Assembly (NCBI GenBank): GCA_963922205.1
Contig: CAWUHX010000007.1
Location: 2,170,001-2,234,000, forward strand
Length of the DNA stretch: 64,000 nt
From: Romanomermis culicivorax
Taxonomy: Eukaryota; Nematoda; Enoplea; Mermithida; Mermithidae
Direction: 5' to 3'
A program made the translations under genes and the position numbers. Numbering within the stretch: position 1 is the stretch's first letter; each line of letters opens with the position of its first letter. Positions 12,311 through 24,956 of the stretch are shown here, in pieces. The notes under the pieces were generated by a model that did no database searches, was not told the DNA's origin, and saw nothing but the letters and a program-made list of their open reading frames with translations.

Positions 12311-12536
12311 TAAATAATAATAAACAAAATATTATAAACAAGGCGATGGTGGCGACGCTCCATAAAACTAATCTTTTTTAACACTAATAAAAAGACATAA
12401 AAGACGCGAAACAGTGGCAGCATAAATCTATGCAAATTATCATTCTTTTCTCGCCACTTTTCACCGCGTCCAACTGCCTGCGCACCGACGCCGGAAGCTG
12501 AACACGTGCACCTGGAACCACCCCAACACAAAATAA

Positions 12537-12762
12537 GCAGTACATGCACATAGGGGTGGGGTAAACCCTCCTACGTGAGACCATGGACACCTTCATAAAC
12601 TTTTTCGAAGACAGTTTTTTGATTATTTCTATGCATATGCTGTATAAAAAACATGCTTGTGGAGCTCTCTTTTTGTTATTTTGCTCACCCACCCACCGAT
12701 AAAAAGTTCGAGTACCCTCTCTCCTGGAAAATTTTTGTCGTGCATGTCTGATTTGGTTGAAC
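12537..12762 (-). mobile_element. GGGTGGGTGAGCAAA-family repeat, copy 1
   Basis: On the minus strand this reads from CAGACATGCACGACAAAAAT at about 12752 to CTATGTGCATGTACTGC at about 12537. It shares GGTGGGTGAGCAAA, an ATGCATA.AAAT.ATCAAAAAAC stretch and GGGGT.TACC.C.CCTA with the copies near 45650-45890 and 56287-56530. No coding function is supported. Confidence 0.7.
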
Positions 12763-13391
12763 TTTTTTTATGATCGCTGATTCGTAATATCGTGAGGATA
12801 TAACTAGTAATTATCATGCTATAGATGAAAACAAAATATAACATCAGTCTTTATTTCACTAGCCACTCAAAATTTGATAGTCACGGTACAGATAAATACA
12901 AAATGACATTTTCACTACATTCACAGAATATCACAGAGACTCACCGTTTTATTGATCTATAGCGACCTGCAAAGTTTCAAAAATTCAGAAACTATTTTGA
13001 TGACGATTGGAAATATGCAACAGTCCATTTTTCAAATCAGCTTCGGTGGCGTAGAATTACTTTTATTTCAGAGAAGATCTGTACCTCTCAAGTCAAAATT
13101 TATTTTTGCACAAGTTGACTGTGCGGCTTATAAAAATTATAATTTGTCTTACGCAATCGAGCGACAGTTTTTCTCCATTTTCTCATTTTTTTCTTACGTG
13201 GTTCATCGTCCAGCCTTATTTGAAAAATCGACTATAGACCAAAAGTTCTGCAGCACGAGAGCTCAGAGGAACGAACTAAATTACATCTAACATGTTTATA
13301 GAATTGTAATATTTCGGTGGAAAATAAAATTCTCTTTCAACGGTGCTTGCGTCGATTTTTCATAACATGGTTCCAAATTGAAAAACGACTA

Positions 13392-13500
13392 TGCTGGCAA
13401 ATTTGCAGTTCGTTGTGGCGGGGCAGAAAATCGTAAAAATATGGAATAGTACTTGTCTCCCACTCTTATTATTCAGAAGCACTTCAGGAAAAATCGACGG
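13392..13500 (+). repeat. right half of a degenerate Tc1/mariner-like MITE
   Basis: Matches the right half of the clean 31386-31631 element (GGCAAATTTGCAGT, TTGTCTCCCACTCTTATTA, AGAAGCACTTCAGGAAAAA). The terminal AGACTA is lost. Confidence 0.5.
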
Positions 13501-14284
13501 ACCTACAAACTACCAAGGCTCGATAGATGAAACCAATATTTTCAGGTCAACTTTTGAGTCTTTCCAAGGCGAGCGAGCAGACACTTTTTCCCCAAAACGC
13601 AGCCAATTAGTATCAGTCGATAGATCTCGTTGGAATTTATTCAAAAAGGAATTTTAGAAGTTCTTTTTTCAATCCGGAAGAAATTCCATTAAAGACTAGC
13701 TATGACCTTTTTGGACACGGTTTGAAACGAACTGCCCAAACATCAAAATTTTCGTTTACTTTCATTGGTAGTTCGTTTTCTCGTATATATTTCGCAGTCT
13801 ATTGCCATTATACCATTTGTTTTGAAATTATCCATGCCGCGATCCCATGAAGGTAAGTTCAGTACGGAAAAAACTAGTTAGCTTACCACCATAATTAATG
13901 AAAAAGAGTAGCAAACAGAACAGCTAAAAATGTCCTTCAATAATCTGGGTCAAGTAATCAAAATTTCTCGAGTAGTAGCACTCAGATATCGATAAAGTTC
14001 TGCCCAAATTGACAGTGAATAGGCACGATGCTTCTTTAACGATTTTGGTTTTTCCCATTCTCGAGAAGAAATCTAGAATTCTCTACAGTATGAAGTTTTC
14101 TCCGTAGTGAAAATTACGCACAAAATCGAACTTACTTTATAGTTTTCGCTGTGTCTATCATATTAAATTTTGTGAGCTTCCGTTCCACAAAGAGTAAACT
14201 ATTGCCAAAAAAGTAAACTATCGCCAATCAAATTTCAAATCTCGACATTCAGTGGAAAAAAACAACAGTAAAATTTTATCAGTT

Positions 14285-17200
14285 TCACCTGATTTTTCTA
14301 ACTGCTAAAATTGATTCTGTACACCGCACGAACTGCCTTGGGCAAACCAGTCGACCGCATTTTTGAACCCGAATTTTATAGGCCTGACCTGGGCTACACG
14401 TCGACCACGGACCCCAGCCATCGTCGGCGCTCGGCGATGGAGTCGGCGCCGCTGTCGACGCCGGGTCCAAAATGCTATTAGGATTGGGTTCATCGCGAAA
14501 AATTTGCGAAAAAGTTTTGAAGCGGTTTTTGATAGCGGACATTAGAGCTGAAATTTTGTTGTTATAAAAAAAATATAGAAAGAGGGTTCGGGAAAATATT
14601 TCGGGAAAATGTAAAGTATAAAATATGCGGGCTCAGGTCCGGATCCTCTTGGAAACCGCGGGTGAAATTCGGAACATTTTTGGGTTTAAGGTCAAGCGGA
14701 TCAATGAATATTATCTAATGATTCGCTTCATGAATCCGAAGCTTTGTCAAAATACCTATAAGTCAGAAGCTCGTGATACGGTCACTCTTGAGATTTCTTG
14801 GAAAAGGGATGGACTAATTATATGATAATTTTCGGAATTATCGCAGTCTTTCGGGGATCATGGTATTTATGAGAGAATAACCATCCTAGAAATAAGGTAA
14901 TGTGTTTATTTTTTTAAAGAGCGGGAGTCGCAATGAAAACGATGAAACTGAATTGAATTGGAAAAAATTAGAAAAAATGAGAAAAGCTTACTGCAACAGG
15001 TGAGGGGTACTTCTCTTTCCAGAAACGGCAAAGGAAAGCAGATAGCTTTCGTTAAACTCATCGGTCATTTATACTCACTTTTTCCGACGGAACGGAACGA
15101 AACGGAATGCAATCGACATAGTGTTACCGAACGAAAGGAAAATTTTCGTTCCGTCAGGTTCGGATGGAGGTTTCTGTCGGTCGTTTCCTACAAAATTGCA
15201 GTTATCCTTTCCGACCGAAAGTAGATTTTCAGGCTCAACGTTTCAATCTGTTGATGATCTGTTCCGTTCCGTCGAAAAAGCAAGTATAAATGACCATTTA
15301 CCTTACCCGCGCGTTTTTGTGACCAAAGCGAGCATTTTTTTATTTCTCGTGGAATCCTTGTTTCGAGCATGGTGCTCGGATTTTTCATATCATCCAAAAG
15401 GTATATGAATTTTTCATTAGGAGAGGAAACTCTGATCCCTTGGGTGGATTCAGCTCGCTTTGCTCTGAAAACGACATTCTGACATTCTGACTTTTCTCGA
15501 TCGATTTTTACAGCTTGAGAAATTTCTGCACCAAGCCGCTACAGTATTTTTTCGAGTTAACCGGGACATAACATAAAAGACTCAAAAAGTCAAATATATG
15601 CGTAGACTGCCGGTCGAAACATCTTTTATCAACTCTACCTTACAGCACGATTCTAATAGGTTAATGACGAATGTTCCAAGCTTATAACGAGTATCTTGAT
15701 TTCTCGAAATAATAAACGAGTGTTCCAAGTAAATAACGACTGTCTTGATTTTTCAAAATGAGCATTCTGGCATCAGAATTGAACTTACATGTTCCTGGAC
15801 TTGATATTACACCACTTGATCCACTACCCGTACATTTGGGTTCGAAATAGATGACTGGATCTGGAACTGTTGTATACTTATCCGGCTGGGTGCTTGATGT
15901 TTCGCTGTTCAACACGCAGTTTTGAGTTGTGGTCTGCAATAAAGAAACGTGAGTGAGCTGATTTTACATATAGTTTGCTTTTTTATGAAATGCTTGCAAA
16001 TGAAAAAATGACACGAATTATAGTAATACCGTCAAAACCGTTTATATAAAGCTTCAGCTGTTGAATTTCTTAACCAAACGTGACATATAAGTTCAGTAAA
16101 AAATCGTACTAATTAAAAATTTAATATTTAGAAGCATCTGACGTCAGTAGCAAGATACTTTCTTTTCTTTATGGCTGACCGGAAGACTTTTTCTCATTGC
16201 TGTGTATCCGCGTAGAAAAATGAATTTTCGATAACTTTGTCGCAATCGACTATATATGATACAAATACGTTGAAGTCTTCAAAAAGCTGTTTTTTCATCG
16301 AAATAACTGTAGCCCGTTTTTCTTGAAATGATTGTTAATTATAAAAGTAGAATCCAAGCACTGTTTCAAATTTATACGACTTCTGGTTGAACCGCGGGTC
16401 ACATAACATTTGAAATTTGTAGGTTTACTCAAATAACGTTTAAAAATTTTTCGAAATGAGGAATCTAACAGTAAAAACTGTTTGTAAAAAATTTTCACAA
16501 CAGTAATGATTTTCATCATTTTTGAATTTAGAATCATTTTATAATGAACAAACTATAGCTGCAAAGTAAAGGCAATTTAGCACATAATAATCATTCGTTT
16601 TGTAGTGGTCTCAAGTAGAATATAGAAGTAGAAACATCTATAGCTCTATGAGTTGAAATAATGTTTTAACTATGCTGGGAGAGATCAATATGAAAGTACG
16701 TGCAGCGTGAAAAAGCTACTAAGCTTATTACCGGAATCAATGAAAAAAAAATTTCTCGTCTACGGGCGGCAAGCGGAACAACTGAAAATTTCCTTCAACA
16801 ATAAGCCGGTTAAATGGTCGAGATTTCTCGAGTATCACTCTGGTATCGACACCGTTCTATTCAAGTCATAGATGGATAAGCATAATGTGTTTTCTAGTTT
16901 TTGTCCTCCCGGTTGTCATAAAGAAATTCAGAATGACATTTTTCACAATGTCAAAAATTTGTGTCAAATTGAACCTATCTTTTTAGTTGTCACTGTATCT
17001 ATCATTTCAAAATAAATGAGCTGCTATAGACGATTCGAAAAAAACGAAAAAATAGCTCTAGAGCTCGTTCAGTAAATCAATCTTGGGTGATCGAAATTTC
17101 TTTTTAAAGTCATTTTTATGCGGACTTGCTAATAATGTTTTGATGACTCACATCGGAAAAATATTGACCGGAACTGCAGATCATTTGCAAATTAGTCTGG

Positions 17201-20200
17201 GCGTCCAAGCACGCCTGCAAACATTGGGCGTAAGTGGAAGCGTCGACCGTCTTTTTATTGAAACCGACGATAATATGTTTCGGATCCATCAAGATGGAAG
17301 TGCATGTACCGACGGACGAAGCTGCATAAATTTTTTACAATAAGAATACGTGGCGAATTGATACATTAAGAAGGTCAACATTATCTTACACGGTAAGCAT
17401 TGTTTTTCGTAGTAGTACGAACCGACGGCGTTTTGGATGGTGGCCGCCGAATTGCCCGTCGCGACGTTGGGACCAACAGTGCATTGGCCATTTTGGAATT
17501 GAGCTACTTTACAGGGGGCCGGATTACCACTTTTGTCCTAAAATGTACACGTCTTTCATAGCTGCTCTTTTCACAACATTGACATCAATTCGCAATTAAT
17601 GGAGATACACATAGACCAGAATTTTCGGCTAATTTCAGCTACTAAAACCTTGTCAACCACCAAGTCTTTATACCATTTTTTTGCATCAGTTATTCAAAAT
17701 AATAGCTACGACGAGAAACATTTCTCAGTATCATCCTTTTGAGTTTCTTGATACAGAAAGAATTCCATGTTCAAGCTTCCCAATTTTTTAAGAATCCACA
17801 ACGTAAACGAACCTAATCTATACACGTTCAAAGATGATAGCTGAATCGAGGTGACAGTGATGCTTTCAAGTTTCATGGATCAAGATCACGCACTGTTATT
17901 TTGAATGAACATTTTTGCATTGACCGTAAGGATTTTATAAATCGGATTTTCCAATTCGTGCACTGCAGAACTAAATGCCGAAATCGAAATAGTCCATAGT
18001 TAACCATTATTTCACGAAAAAGGTAATAAAGTTAAAACTTACTGACGCCTTTTTAGCAAAAGGAAGTTCCCTTCAACTGGAACTACGCCTTTGTTAATGG
18101 ATGCAGAGCACGAATTTTTCTCAAACTAGTCTAACTGCAATCATTAGAAAGTTCTGATGAGAGGATGTCTTCAAATGTGAATTCTGAAATATGCTCTTCT
18201 ACGTTCGTTAACACCACTTTTGTCCACATACATTGTTTGCACCGACGTTTGCATAAATGTTCTGAACAAAATCTGCATAAATGTCCCGAACATTTACATA
18301 AATGTGCTGAACTGTCATTCCAAAACAAACAAGCTATAGCAAGCCTTCCTAAATGCTGAATTGCCTTCACACTTAATTTGCATATTTATCAACCACAGGA
18401 AGTTTCCCTATCGAATTTTCGAAAACGCGAATAAGATGTAAATCAGAGTATCATTCTTGACATTTAAGGAATATGAGCACATAGACCATGGGATGTTATC
18501 GTCACAATTATTACAATCTTGTGTATCAGTCCATCGCTGCTCAATTTATGTATACACGAACATGATACAAAGTACTTGATTTTCCATCAAAGTTTTAACA
18601 GATCTTTTGGAAAGGTCGCCATATGACAAGCAACACATAATACATGAAATGCTAACACTTACAGAAAGTGTTGTCAGCATTTTTAGATCTGTCGTTTTTT
18701 GGAGTCAGAAAATTCCTCTACACACCTACTTGATTAATTTGACAAAATTTGAGGCACTCGTCTTGACTAGCTGCCGCGAAAGTCGAACCGCCCGAAACTG
18801 GAGACGCCGGGGAACTATCCTTGAAGTAGACCATAACGGCCGTTTGGCCGGCGGGACAGTCGACAGCCGCTGGGGCCGGCGTAGGCGCACCACACTGGGC
18901 GTTATTCAACGGACTAAAAAATATGTGAGTAACTTGTAAAATTTCTACAATCTTTTCCTATAACCATGAAAGCTCTGCAGTTATATGAATTACTTTGACG
19001 GCTAAAAAAATACTATCCTAGTTTCTGATAATTCAAGCGCGACATTCGCTGAGAGCCAATAAGTTCGGAAAATTTTAAAGCTCGGGAATTGTCTTTATTT
19101 CTCAGGGACCGGTTTCACTAAAGTGGTTTAAGCTCGAGCTCGAGGTATCTTGACCACAAAAAATTAAACCTCGGTTTCAGCGGTTTCATTAACGTTGAGA
19201 TCATTCCGAGCTCGAGATTATCTCGACGTCAGGATCATCCGGTTTAAGTGTGAGCTTGAGATATTGGGTTTCACTAACATTTTTCATTTAATCCTGATCC
19301 TGGCGTCGGTTTCAGCCACATACAAAAGTTAATCTTCCTATCGAACAGGTTTAAGTTCGAACTTTTTTTTGTTACCCTTGATTGCTAAAAATTATTTTTT
19401 TGCGTTTATGATTAATAAATCGACAAATTAATTAAATTAATTAAAATAAATCGACAAATCAAACGTGAGCCATTTTTTCAGGATAGGACGAATCAATTAT
19501 AGTCTGTTTTTTTATAAAGTGCTTTCCAATAGAAAAGTGACACAAATCAGTAGTTTCGTCAAATCGTTTACATAGGGCTCTAACTGTAGAATTTTTCACT
19601 CAAAAAATTGTTAGGTTAGGTCAGTATGCTCACAAATTTCTAGTCCTATGTGATGTATTGTTTACCAGAAAATCGTGAAAATCTGAAAAATTACTTGCTT
19701 TCCACTTTCATTATTTAGAAGTATTTAGAGAAAAACAGACTATAGATTTTTTGAATGATGTCGAACTATATGATTGTTACTTTTTTCAACATTATTCCAC
19801 GTACAAATGATAAAAGAATCAATAAAAGTAAGAGGAAAAGAACAACAAATATTTCAAGTTTATGACCACGCTTTTCGCATATTTTATTTTACCACGTCCG
19901 GCCGTTAGTTTTTCACGCAGTACGACTATATGCATTTGTTTTACATTTCTCCACGGTATTTCCTAAACATTCCTTTTTGTTTTTCTTTGGTTTTGCAGTT
20001 TTTGTAACATATGTCTCACATATGAATGAAGTGTCACATTTTACGGGTATTTATTGTTATGGTCGAGATTATCTACAATCAATCTGAGAAAAAAGATGGC
20101 TGCGTGCGCAGGTTGTTTATTTTTTGTATGACCACCTTTTTTCTTCCCGAGGCTCATTTGGAAAAAATAAACTATAATTGTGGATTGTTGTTTTCGGAAC

Positions 20201-22539
20201 GCAATTTTGTGTCAACTTACGTCAGAGTTACCGACTGATACATTTTGGTTTCAATTCTACTCAATTAGATCAGAATTTTTTTAATTAAGTCGGAAATACA
20301 TATGTGCTAAGTTTCTCCCATTCATTATTTGAATCTTAATTAATCTTGTAAAACGTCAATTTTTTTTAAATTTTTGTTGTGCCTGTATTTTATATCACTC
20401 AACAAAAAACCAAGAAAGTTGATCTAAAAGACAATATTTTTAGAACTTTTTGAAGTTGATTTTTCTAAGAACTCTTGTTTTATGGAAGGCTTCCAAATTG
20501 AAAAATGACAAAAATCGGTACCATCGTAAAAATCATTTTCACAAAACTCTTACAGTGAGATTTTTCACTCAAAAGATCGCTAAAGATTAGTTGAGTATGC
20601 TCACAAATTTGTAGATCAATGTAACACATGGTTTAGTATAAAACATTTAAAAATAGGAATAATACTTGCTTTTCCCTTTCCTTATTTAGAAAAATTTTAA
20701 AAAACACACACTATAAATTAGCGACGCTGCGTTTAATCCATTGCAAAAGAATCTCTGTGAATGCTCCATTGTGGATCAATACATAATTTTTCATTCCTTT
20801 TATATTCTTATGTTTTTCATCTAAAAATATGACTTTCGGAATCGTATATCATGCATGCTGCCTACCATAGGCCTAGACCAGTTCCTGAAAAATTGAATAA
20901 GCATTCATTCATAAGTGAAATCATGAGTGCAAATTACTAAAAAAGTAAATAATGAAGAACGTAGGAAAAAATAGGATACGGATCCACAAAAATAACGTAA
21001 CGATCTGTCATTGATTTGTTTCAACATTTCGCGATGAAAAAGTAAATTGAAAGCAAAATTGGGGTTCTAAAGAAACGAATAGAAACTTAGAGAAAAAACG
21101 GAGTAAGATGTAGAAAGGAAACACAATACAAAAAGAAACAACGGATAAAAAAATAAAACAAATGATATTGGACAACAGACAATAAAACGAAAGTTAAACG
21201 AGAAAAGTGATTGGGTACAACAAACACAGCAGTAAAGTGACTCAATGCTGAAAACATGAAATAAATGAATCAAAAAGAAGCATAAATGGAACAACAAATA
21301 TAAGTAACGTGATTGGACGCAAAAAATAATAACAGTAAAACTACAAAAGCAAAATAAAACACAATAAAAGTAAAATAGAAGAAGAAAATTTCAAGATAAT
21401 GTAATCCAAGGCAAGGCAAGGCAGTGTGAAGATCAGACAAGTGAACAGTATCGAATGAGAGTAAAGACAGTCGTACAGAAGAAAAGGGACTTTATTGCAA
21501 AACGGAGGCAAGAGAAAGCGGACAAAATCTACAAAAAATTTTATTTTTACGGGTTTTTTCAAAAGTTTGTAAAAAGGACTAGAACTAATAACCCGGGCAT
21601 GGTTTCATCCCAGAACTTAAGCTCCAGCTGAGCTGCAGCTTAAATCTTTTTGGTGAAACCGGCTTCTGATATTTTCGAGAAAATCGGAATCAGCTGAAAA
21701 AACCATGACAAATCAAAACACGAAATGTAAGCAGGATAGTTGTTTGCACCAGGCTTCGAAAACCTGCGGATAACACTAAGAAAAAATAAAAAATTGAAAG
21801 GAAAAAATTAAGTAAAATGATAAGTTATTCGAGTAACGACACAAATGAATAATATGTTAAAAATACAGTATAACGCCAAAAGTCAGAGGAAACAAAAATA
21901 ACACGGAGAAAGGAAAACAAAATTAAAATCAAAACGAAAACAGATAAAGAGAGAGAAATAAAACTGTGAAACTGTAAACAAAAATGGACGGTTCTTACCA
22001 CAAATATGTTCTTCCGGGGCAAGGCGTTAAACTATAAGGGAAGTAGGCCCCGACGGCAAACAAGTCACAAGTTTGGTAATTGGAGTCATAAACAGCTGAC
22101 TGGCAAAGGTAGGGTAGCTGTCCTTGGCGTCTCTTGCGGCACATTTGCATACACTCCTCGCAGGTTGATGGAGATTTTCGTTCGAACGGAAATGCGTTGG
22201 CAAGAGTACATCCTACACTGTAGGACCAACAATTGGCGTCTAAACAAAACAACAGTGTGCCTGGAAAATATAACTTTTCGAGCACTCGACTGATGATTAA
22301 AATCTTAATCTAAATAAAAAATAAGTCACCTCGGGGCGTAGAAAAACCAGAAAAAAACAAAATCTTGTTGCAAAGGGTATCTCTGATATGCGTGGCAAAA
22401 AAATACGTTCGATCGCCAAGTTAGGTTTCGGGAGAAAAAATATAAATTTCTTACCCACATTGCATTGGCCGTCGATCAGAACAACAGTAGTCGACAGTAA
22501 AATAACGAGGTCGAAAATGAAATTAAGGGATTTTCGCAT
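14285..22539 (-). CDS. secreted PAN/apple-domain protein with thrombospondin-1-like C terminus
   Basis: Seven exons in phase on the minus strand: 22539-22455, 22239-21999, 18913-18730, 17537-17390, 17321-17152, 15933-15789, 14547-14285, giving 411 residues. Residues 1-25 form a signal peptide (MRKSLNFIFDLVILLSTTVV). Residues 30-108 are a PAN/apple module (STCEECMQMC, YLCQSAVYD, QTCDLF). A second spans exons 3-4 (SQDECLKFCQ, PCKVAQFQNGQC). A third spans exons 5-6 (YAQCLQACLD, MICSSGQYF, QNCVLNSET). The third is the most typical. A Pro/Ala/Ser linker leads to GWGPWSTC and RVQKCG...CPRQFVRC at about 369-405, like a thrombospondin type 1 repeat. PAN modules bind proteins or sugars, so an extracellular matrix or cuticle role is likely; the exact function is unknown. 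The inner ATG at 22539 was preferred over 22581 because it starts the signal peptide and follows an acceptor. Uncertain end: the TGA overlaps a good donor (CAG|GTGAAA at the edge of 14287), so a further exon is possible. Confidence 0.85.
15062..15300. mobile_element. CGGAACGGAAC-family PIF/Harbinger-like MITE, copy 1
   Basis: About 239 bp with ends CGGTCATTTATACTCACTTT and AAAGCAAGTATAAATGACCA and subterminal TTCCGACGGAACGG / CCGTTCCGTCG. It lies in the last intron of the PAN gene. Unlike the copies at 44689 and 45245, no clear target duplication is visible here. Confidence 0.7.
16139..16146. promoter_or_regulatory. perfect CRE-type octamer TGACGTCA
   Basis: A full cAMP-response-element palindrome in an intron of the PAN gene. 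A second copy lies at 44390-44397 beside a PKG exon. An 8-bp match is weak evidence on its own. Confidence 0.25.
19500..19742. mobile_element. Tc1/mariner-like MITE, copy 1
   Basis: 243 bp, ends TAGTCTGTTTTTTT and AAAAACAGACTA, with a TA duplication on both sides (19498-19499, 19743-19744). It shares GTGACACAAATCA, GTCAGTATGCTCACAAATTT and TACTTGCTTTCCACTTTCAT with the other copies. Confidence 0.85.
20465..20716 (+). repeat. degenerate Tc1/mariner-like MITE
   Basis: Diverged full-length relative of 31386-31631: GGCTTCCAAATTGAAAAATG, GAGTATGCTCACAAATTTGT and TACTTGCTTTTCCCTTTCCT are kept in order, but the termini have decayed. Confidence 0.55.
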
Positions 22540-22547
22540 AATGGCAA
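22540..22547 (-). other. 8-nt leader after a splice acceptor (PAN gene)
   Basis: On the minus strand GTGTTCAG (acceptor at 22550-22548) is followed after 8 nt by the ATG at 22539. Such a short leader fits trans-splicing of a spliced leader, or a 5' UTR intron. Confidence 0.45.
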
Positions 22548-24950
22548 CTGAACACTCTAGAATCGGAAGAAAAAAAACCATCGAAAATAATCCAAAGATA
22601 ATCCTTGAACATTCATGAAATTCTTTCGTTTTCTTTTTTTTACATGATCATTGAATTAAGCTTCCTACTGCACACGTGTCGGACTAATTAGCAAAGCTGT
22701 ACGCATTATCAAGCATCGATCATAGACCTGCAGGAATGATCAAATTGTGCATTGTGAAAATTAGCTCATAAACTGAATCGCTAATTCCAGTTAAGCGTAT
22801 TTGGTGGGAAACCAAAGCATTTTGATTGGGCCAATAGTTTGTAGAGAGAAAACAAAAAAGTAGGCTGAGCACAGGAAATGAAACGTATCAGACTCTCTTC
22901 CACCAGTTTATTCCAAAGTACTTCTCCAACAAATGATTGAAAAATAAACATTCGCGTGACCTAGAGGGGTAATCATTCTTCATTTACAGATTGTTACTGC
23001 TTCCAGCCAAGTGTCACTCTCTTCCAAAATTGGATCACGAACCGGATTGACACCAACGATATTTCAAAACGTCTTTCTCTTATTTCCAGGGAATTCACTA
23101 CTATAGAATTTCATGATAATAATCTTTGTGTGGTCTTATATAAAATTCTAAACCAAAACAATTTTTTCAAATTCACTGTGATTTGTGAAAATTAAATTTT
23201 TGCAACAAGGCATCAGTGTACTCTTAATGTAGGTTTTTCGCTCTCAACTTTAAGTTACTGTATAGAATATCTGGGAGGCACAATAAATCTTCAAGAGAAA
23301 CGGAGCCTACTGTCATGACTTATATGTACCATTATGTCCCAAGTTTCGCTCAAATGGTCACAACGATCTGGAATGACTGACGAAATTTCACTCAAATGCT
23401 ACTCAAGTGTGAAATTTTCACAATAGGACAGGAAACAAATCGAAAATTTTCAACGTACAAAATGACGGATTTACGTACTTATACAACACTTACATAATTT
23501 AGGGTCAAATTAAAGAAGAGGAAGAATGCTTAATTTTAAGAAGACATCTTGTCAGAGTACCAAACAATCTATAGTGTATGGTAGTTTTTCCTTGTTGAAT
23601 GAAAAATAACTTGAAACCGGTAAGATGATGTTTCAACGGAAAGTGAACAGCACCGACATCTGCGTAGTAACAAAAATTACAACAATCAGGGCGTAAAAAA
23701 TCATACACGGTAAGGAATACATTTTGTTGTAGTGTCAAAAAAATGGTAAAAAATTCTAGTTTGTAGCTCAAAAGTGACACTGGAGACGTTGACTGTTTGT
23801 TGAAAGGTGACTTTTAAGAGTCCCCCTTTCTCTGTGCCTTTTGTGTGACAGAGGATCAAAATTTCGATGATAGAAGAGGACATCATAATCGTCACTATTT
23901 CTATGCCCACTTTTTTTGGGTGCATAATTGAAAAACATCAACGCGGCGGGTACGCGAATTTTTTTTCGTTCAACAGATGATCAAGGTTAATAGCTTTTTA
24001 CTTATGGACTAAATGAAGGACATGATGTCAAATTGATTTGATGTTTTGGTGTTTTAACGGCTTGGAAGTAGAGCTTTTGAGAAAAAATCTCGTTAGATAT
24101 TTTTATTCCAAGGTCCTTCTGAAAATATTGTTTAGGAATTATTTTCACATGATTACATTACCTAAAAACTCGGCGACATTGCATACGATTTGACTTTAGC
24201 CTTTGTGCGAAATTTTCATGATTTTTATTCACTTAGTGATGTTGACCCCTGAAGATTTTCTCGATTTGGCCTATCATATGAAATGAATTTCATTGTTCGA
24301 CGAATTTTGAGTTAAATTCGACAGTAAAATTTTTGAGTAAACGATTTGGAAGACACCACTTAATTTGAAATTTGTTAGCATAGGTAAAAACAGATTATAA
24401 GCCCCGTCTACACTCCGAGTGGAGCTTAGGAATCCTTAGCGGCAAATCGATTGCTCAATATGTCAGCAGAGTTCGAGCAGATATTTTCATGCCACTACGT
24501 TACGCTGATGACATTCTACATAATTTTGCAAAAAAAATAGAAATACTTTCATCGTGTGCGAATTCCACCTGGATTCCTTAGCGCCACTAACGAGTATACA
24601 GAGCTTGACTATGCTTAGCTGCCGGAGAAAAATCTAAAAACATATGATTCTGTATTGAAAAATATTCAGATCAGATTTTTGGTTTCCGTGACAGATTTAT
24701 GTTATGGTTAAGGAATCGTAAGGCGTTATTTTACAGTAAGCAATATCAAGTTTTAGTTTTTAATGCTCATAATCCAAAGAATGCTATAAAGCAAGTTTAA
24801 AAAATTGTAAATTATTTGATTTCTTCACAGATGATTTTTGGCCCATCGAAAAACTGTAATCTTATGGATAACATCTATTTTGACGTGGGAAGTTGGGGAT
24901 GGTTTTGGCCCCACAGAAACTTTTGACCTAACAGATAACATTTGTGGCCC
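22548..24950. other. intergenic, no gene seen
   Basis: AT-rich sequence upstream of the PAN gene. It should contain that gene's promoter, but no distinct core element stands out. The open frames are short and without recognisable domains. Confidence 0.5.
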
Positions 24951-24956
24951 TACTCT

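Larger units (their letters stand above)
19108..21663. mobile_element. 2.5-kb inverted-repeat element in the PAN gene intron 2
   Basis: The left end (19108: CCGGTTTCACTAAA, GTGGTTTAAGCTCGAGCTCG) and right end (21663, reversed: CCGGTTTCACCAAAAAGA, TTTAAGCTGCAGCTCAGC) are diverged inverted repeats. The interior carries a nested 19500-19742 MITE, a degenerate relative at about 20465-20716, and a strongly purine-rich plus strand from about 21050 to 21540. No transposase frame was recognised. Confidence 0.6.

Noticed and set aside
15121-15408. Open frames over the CGGAACGG repeat
   Set aside because: They follow the inverted-repeat MITE and recur in the copies at 44689 and 45245.
18165-18359. Small frame with repeated LHKC units
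   Set aside because: Reflects a short degenerate tandem repeat (CATAAATGT..TGAACA) in the PAN gene intron, with no other coding sign.
21067-21562. Minus-strand frames rich in Phe, Leu and Ser
   Set aside because: Artefact of the purine-rich plus strand; they look like membrane proteins only because of base composition.
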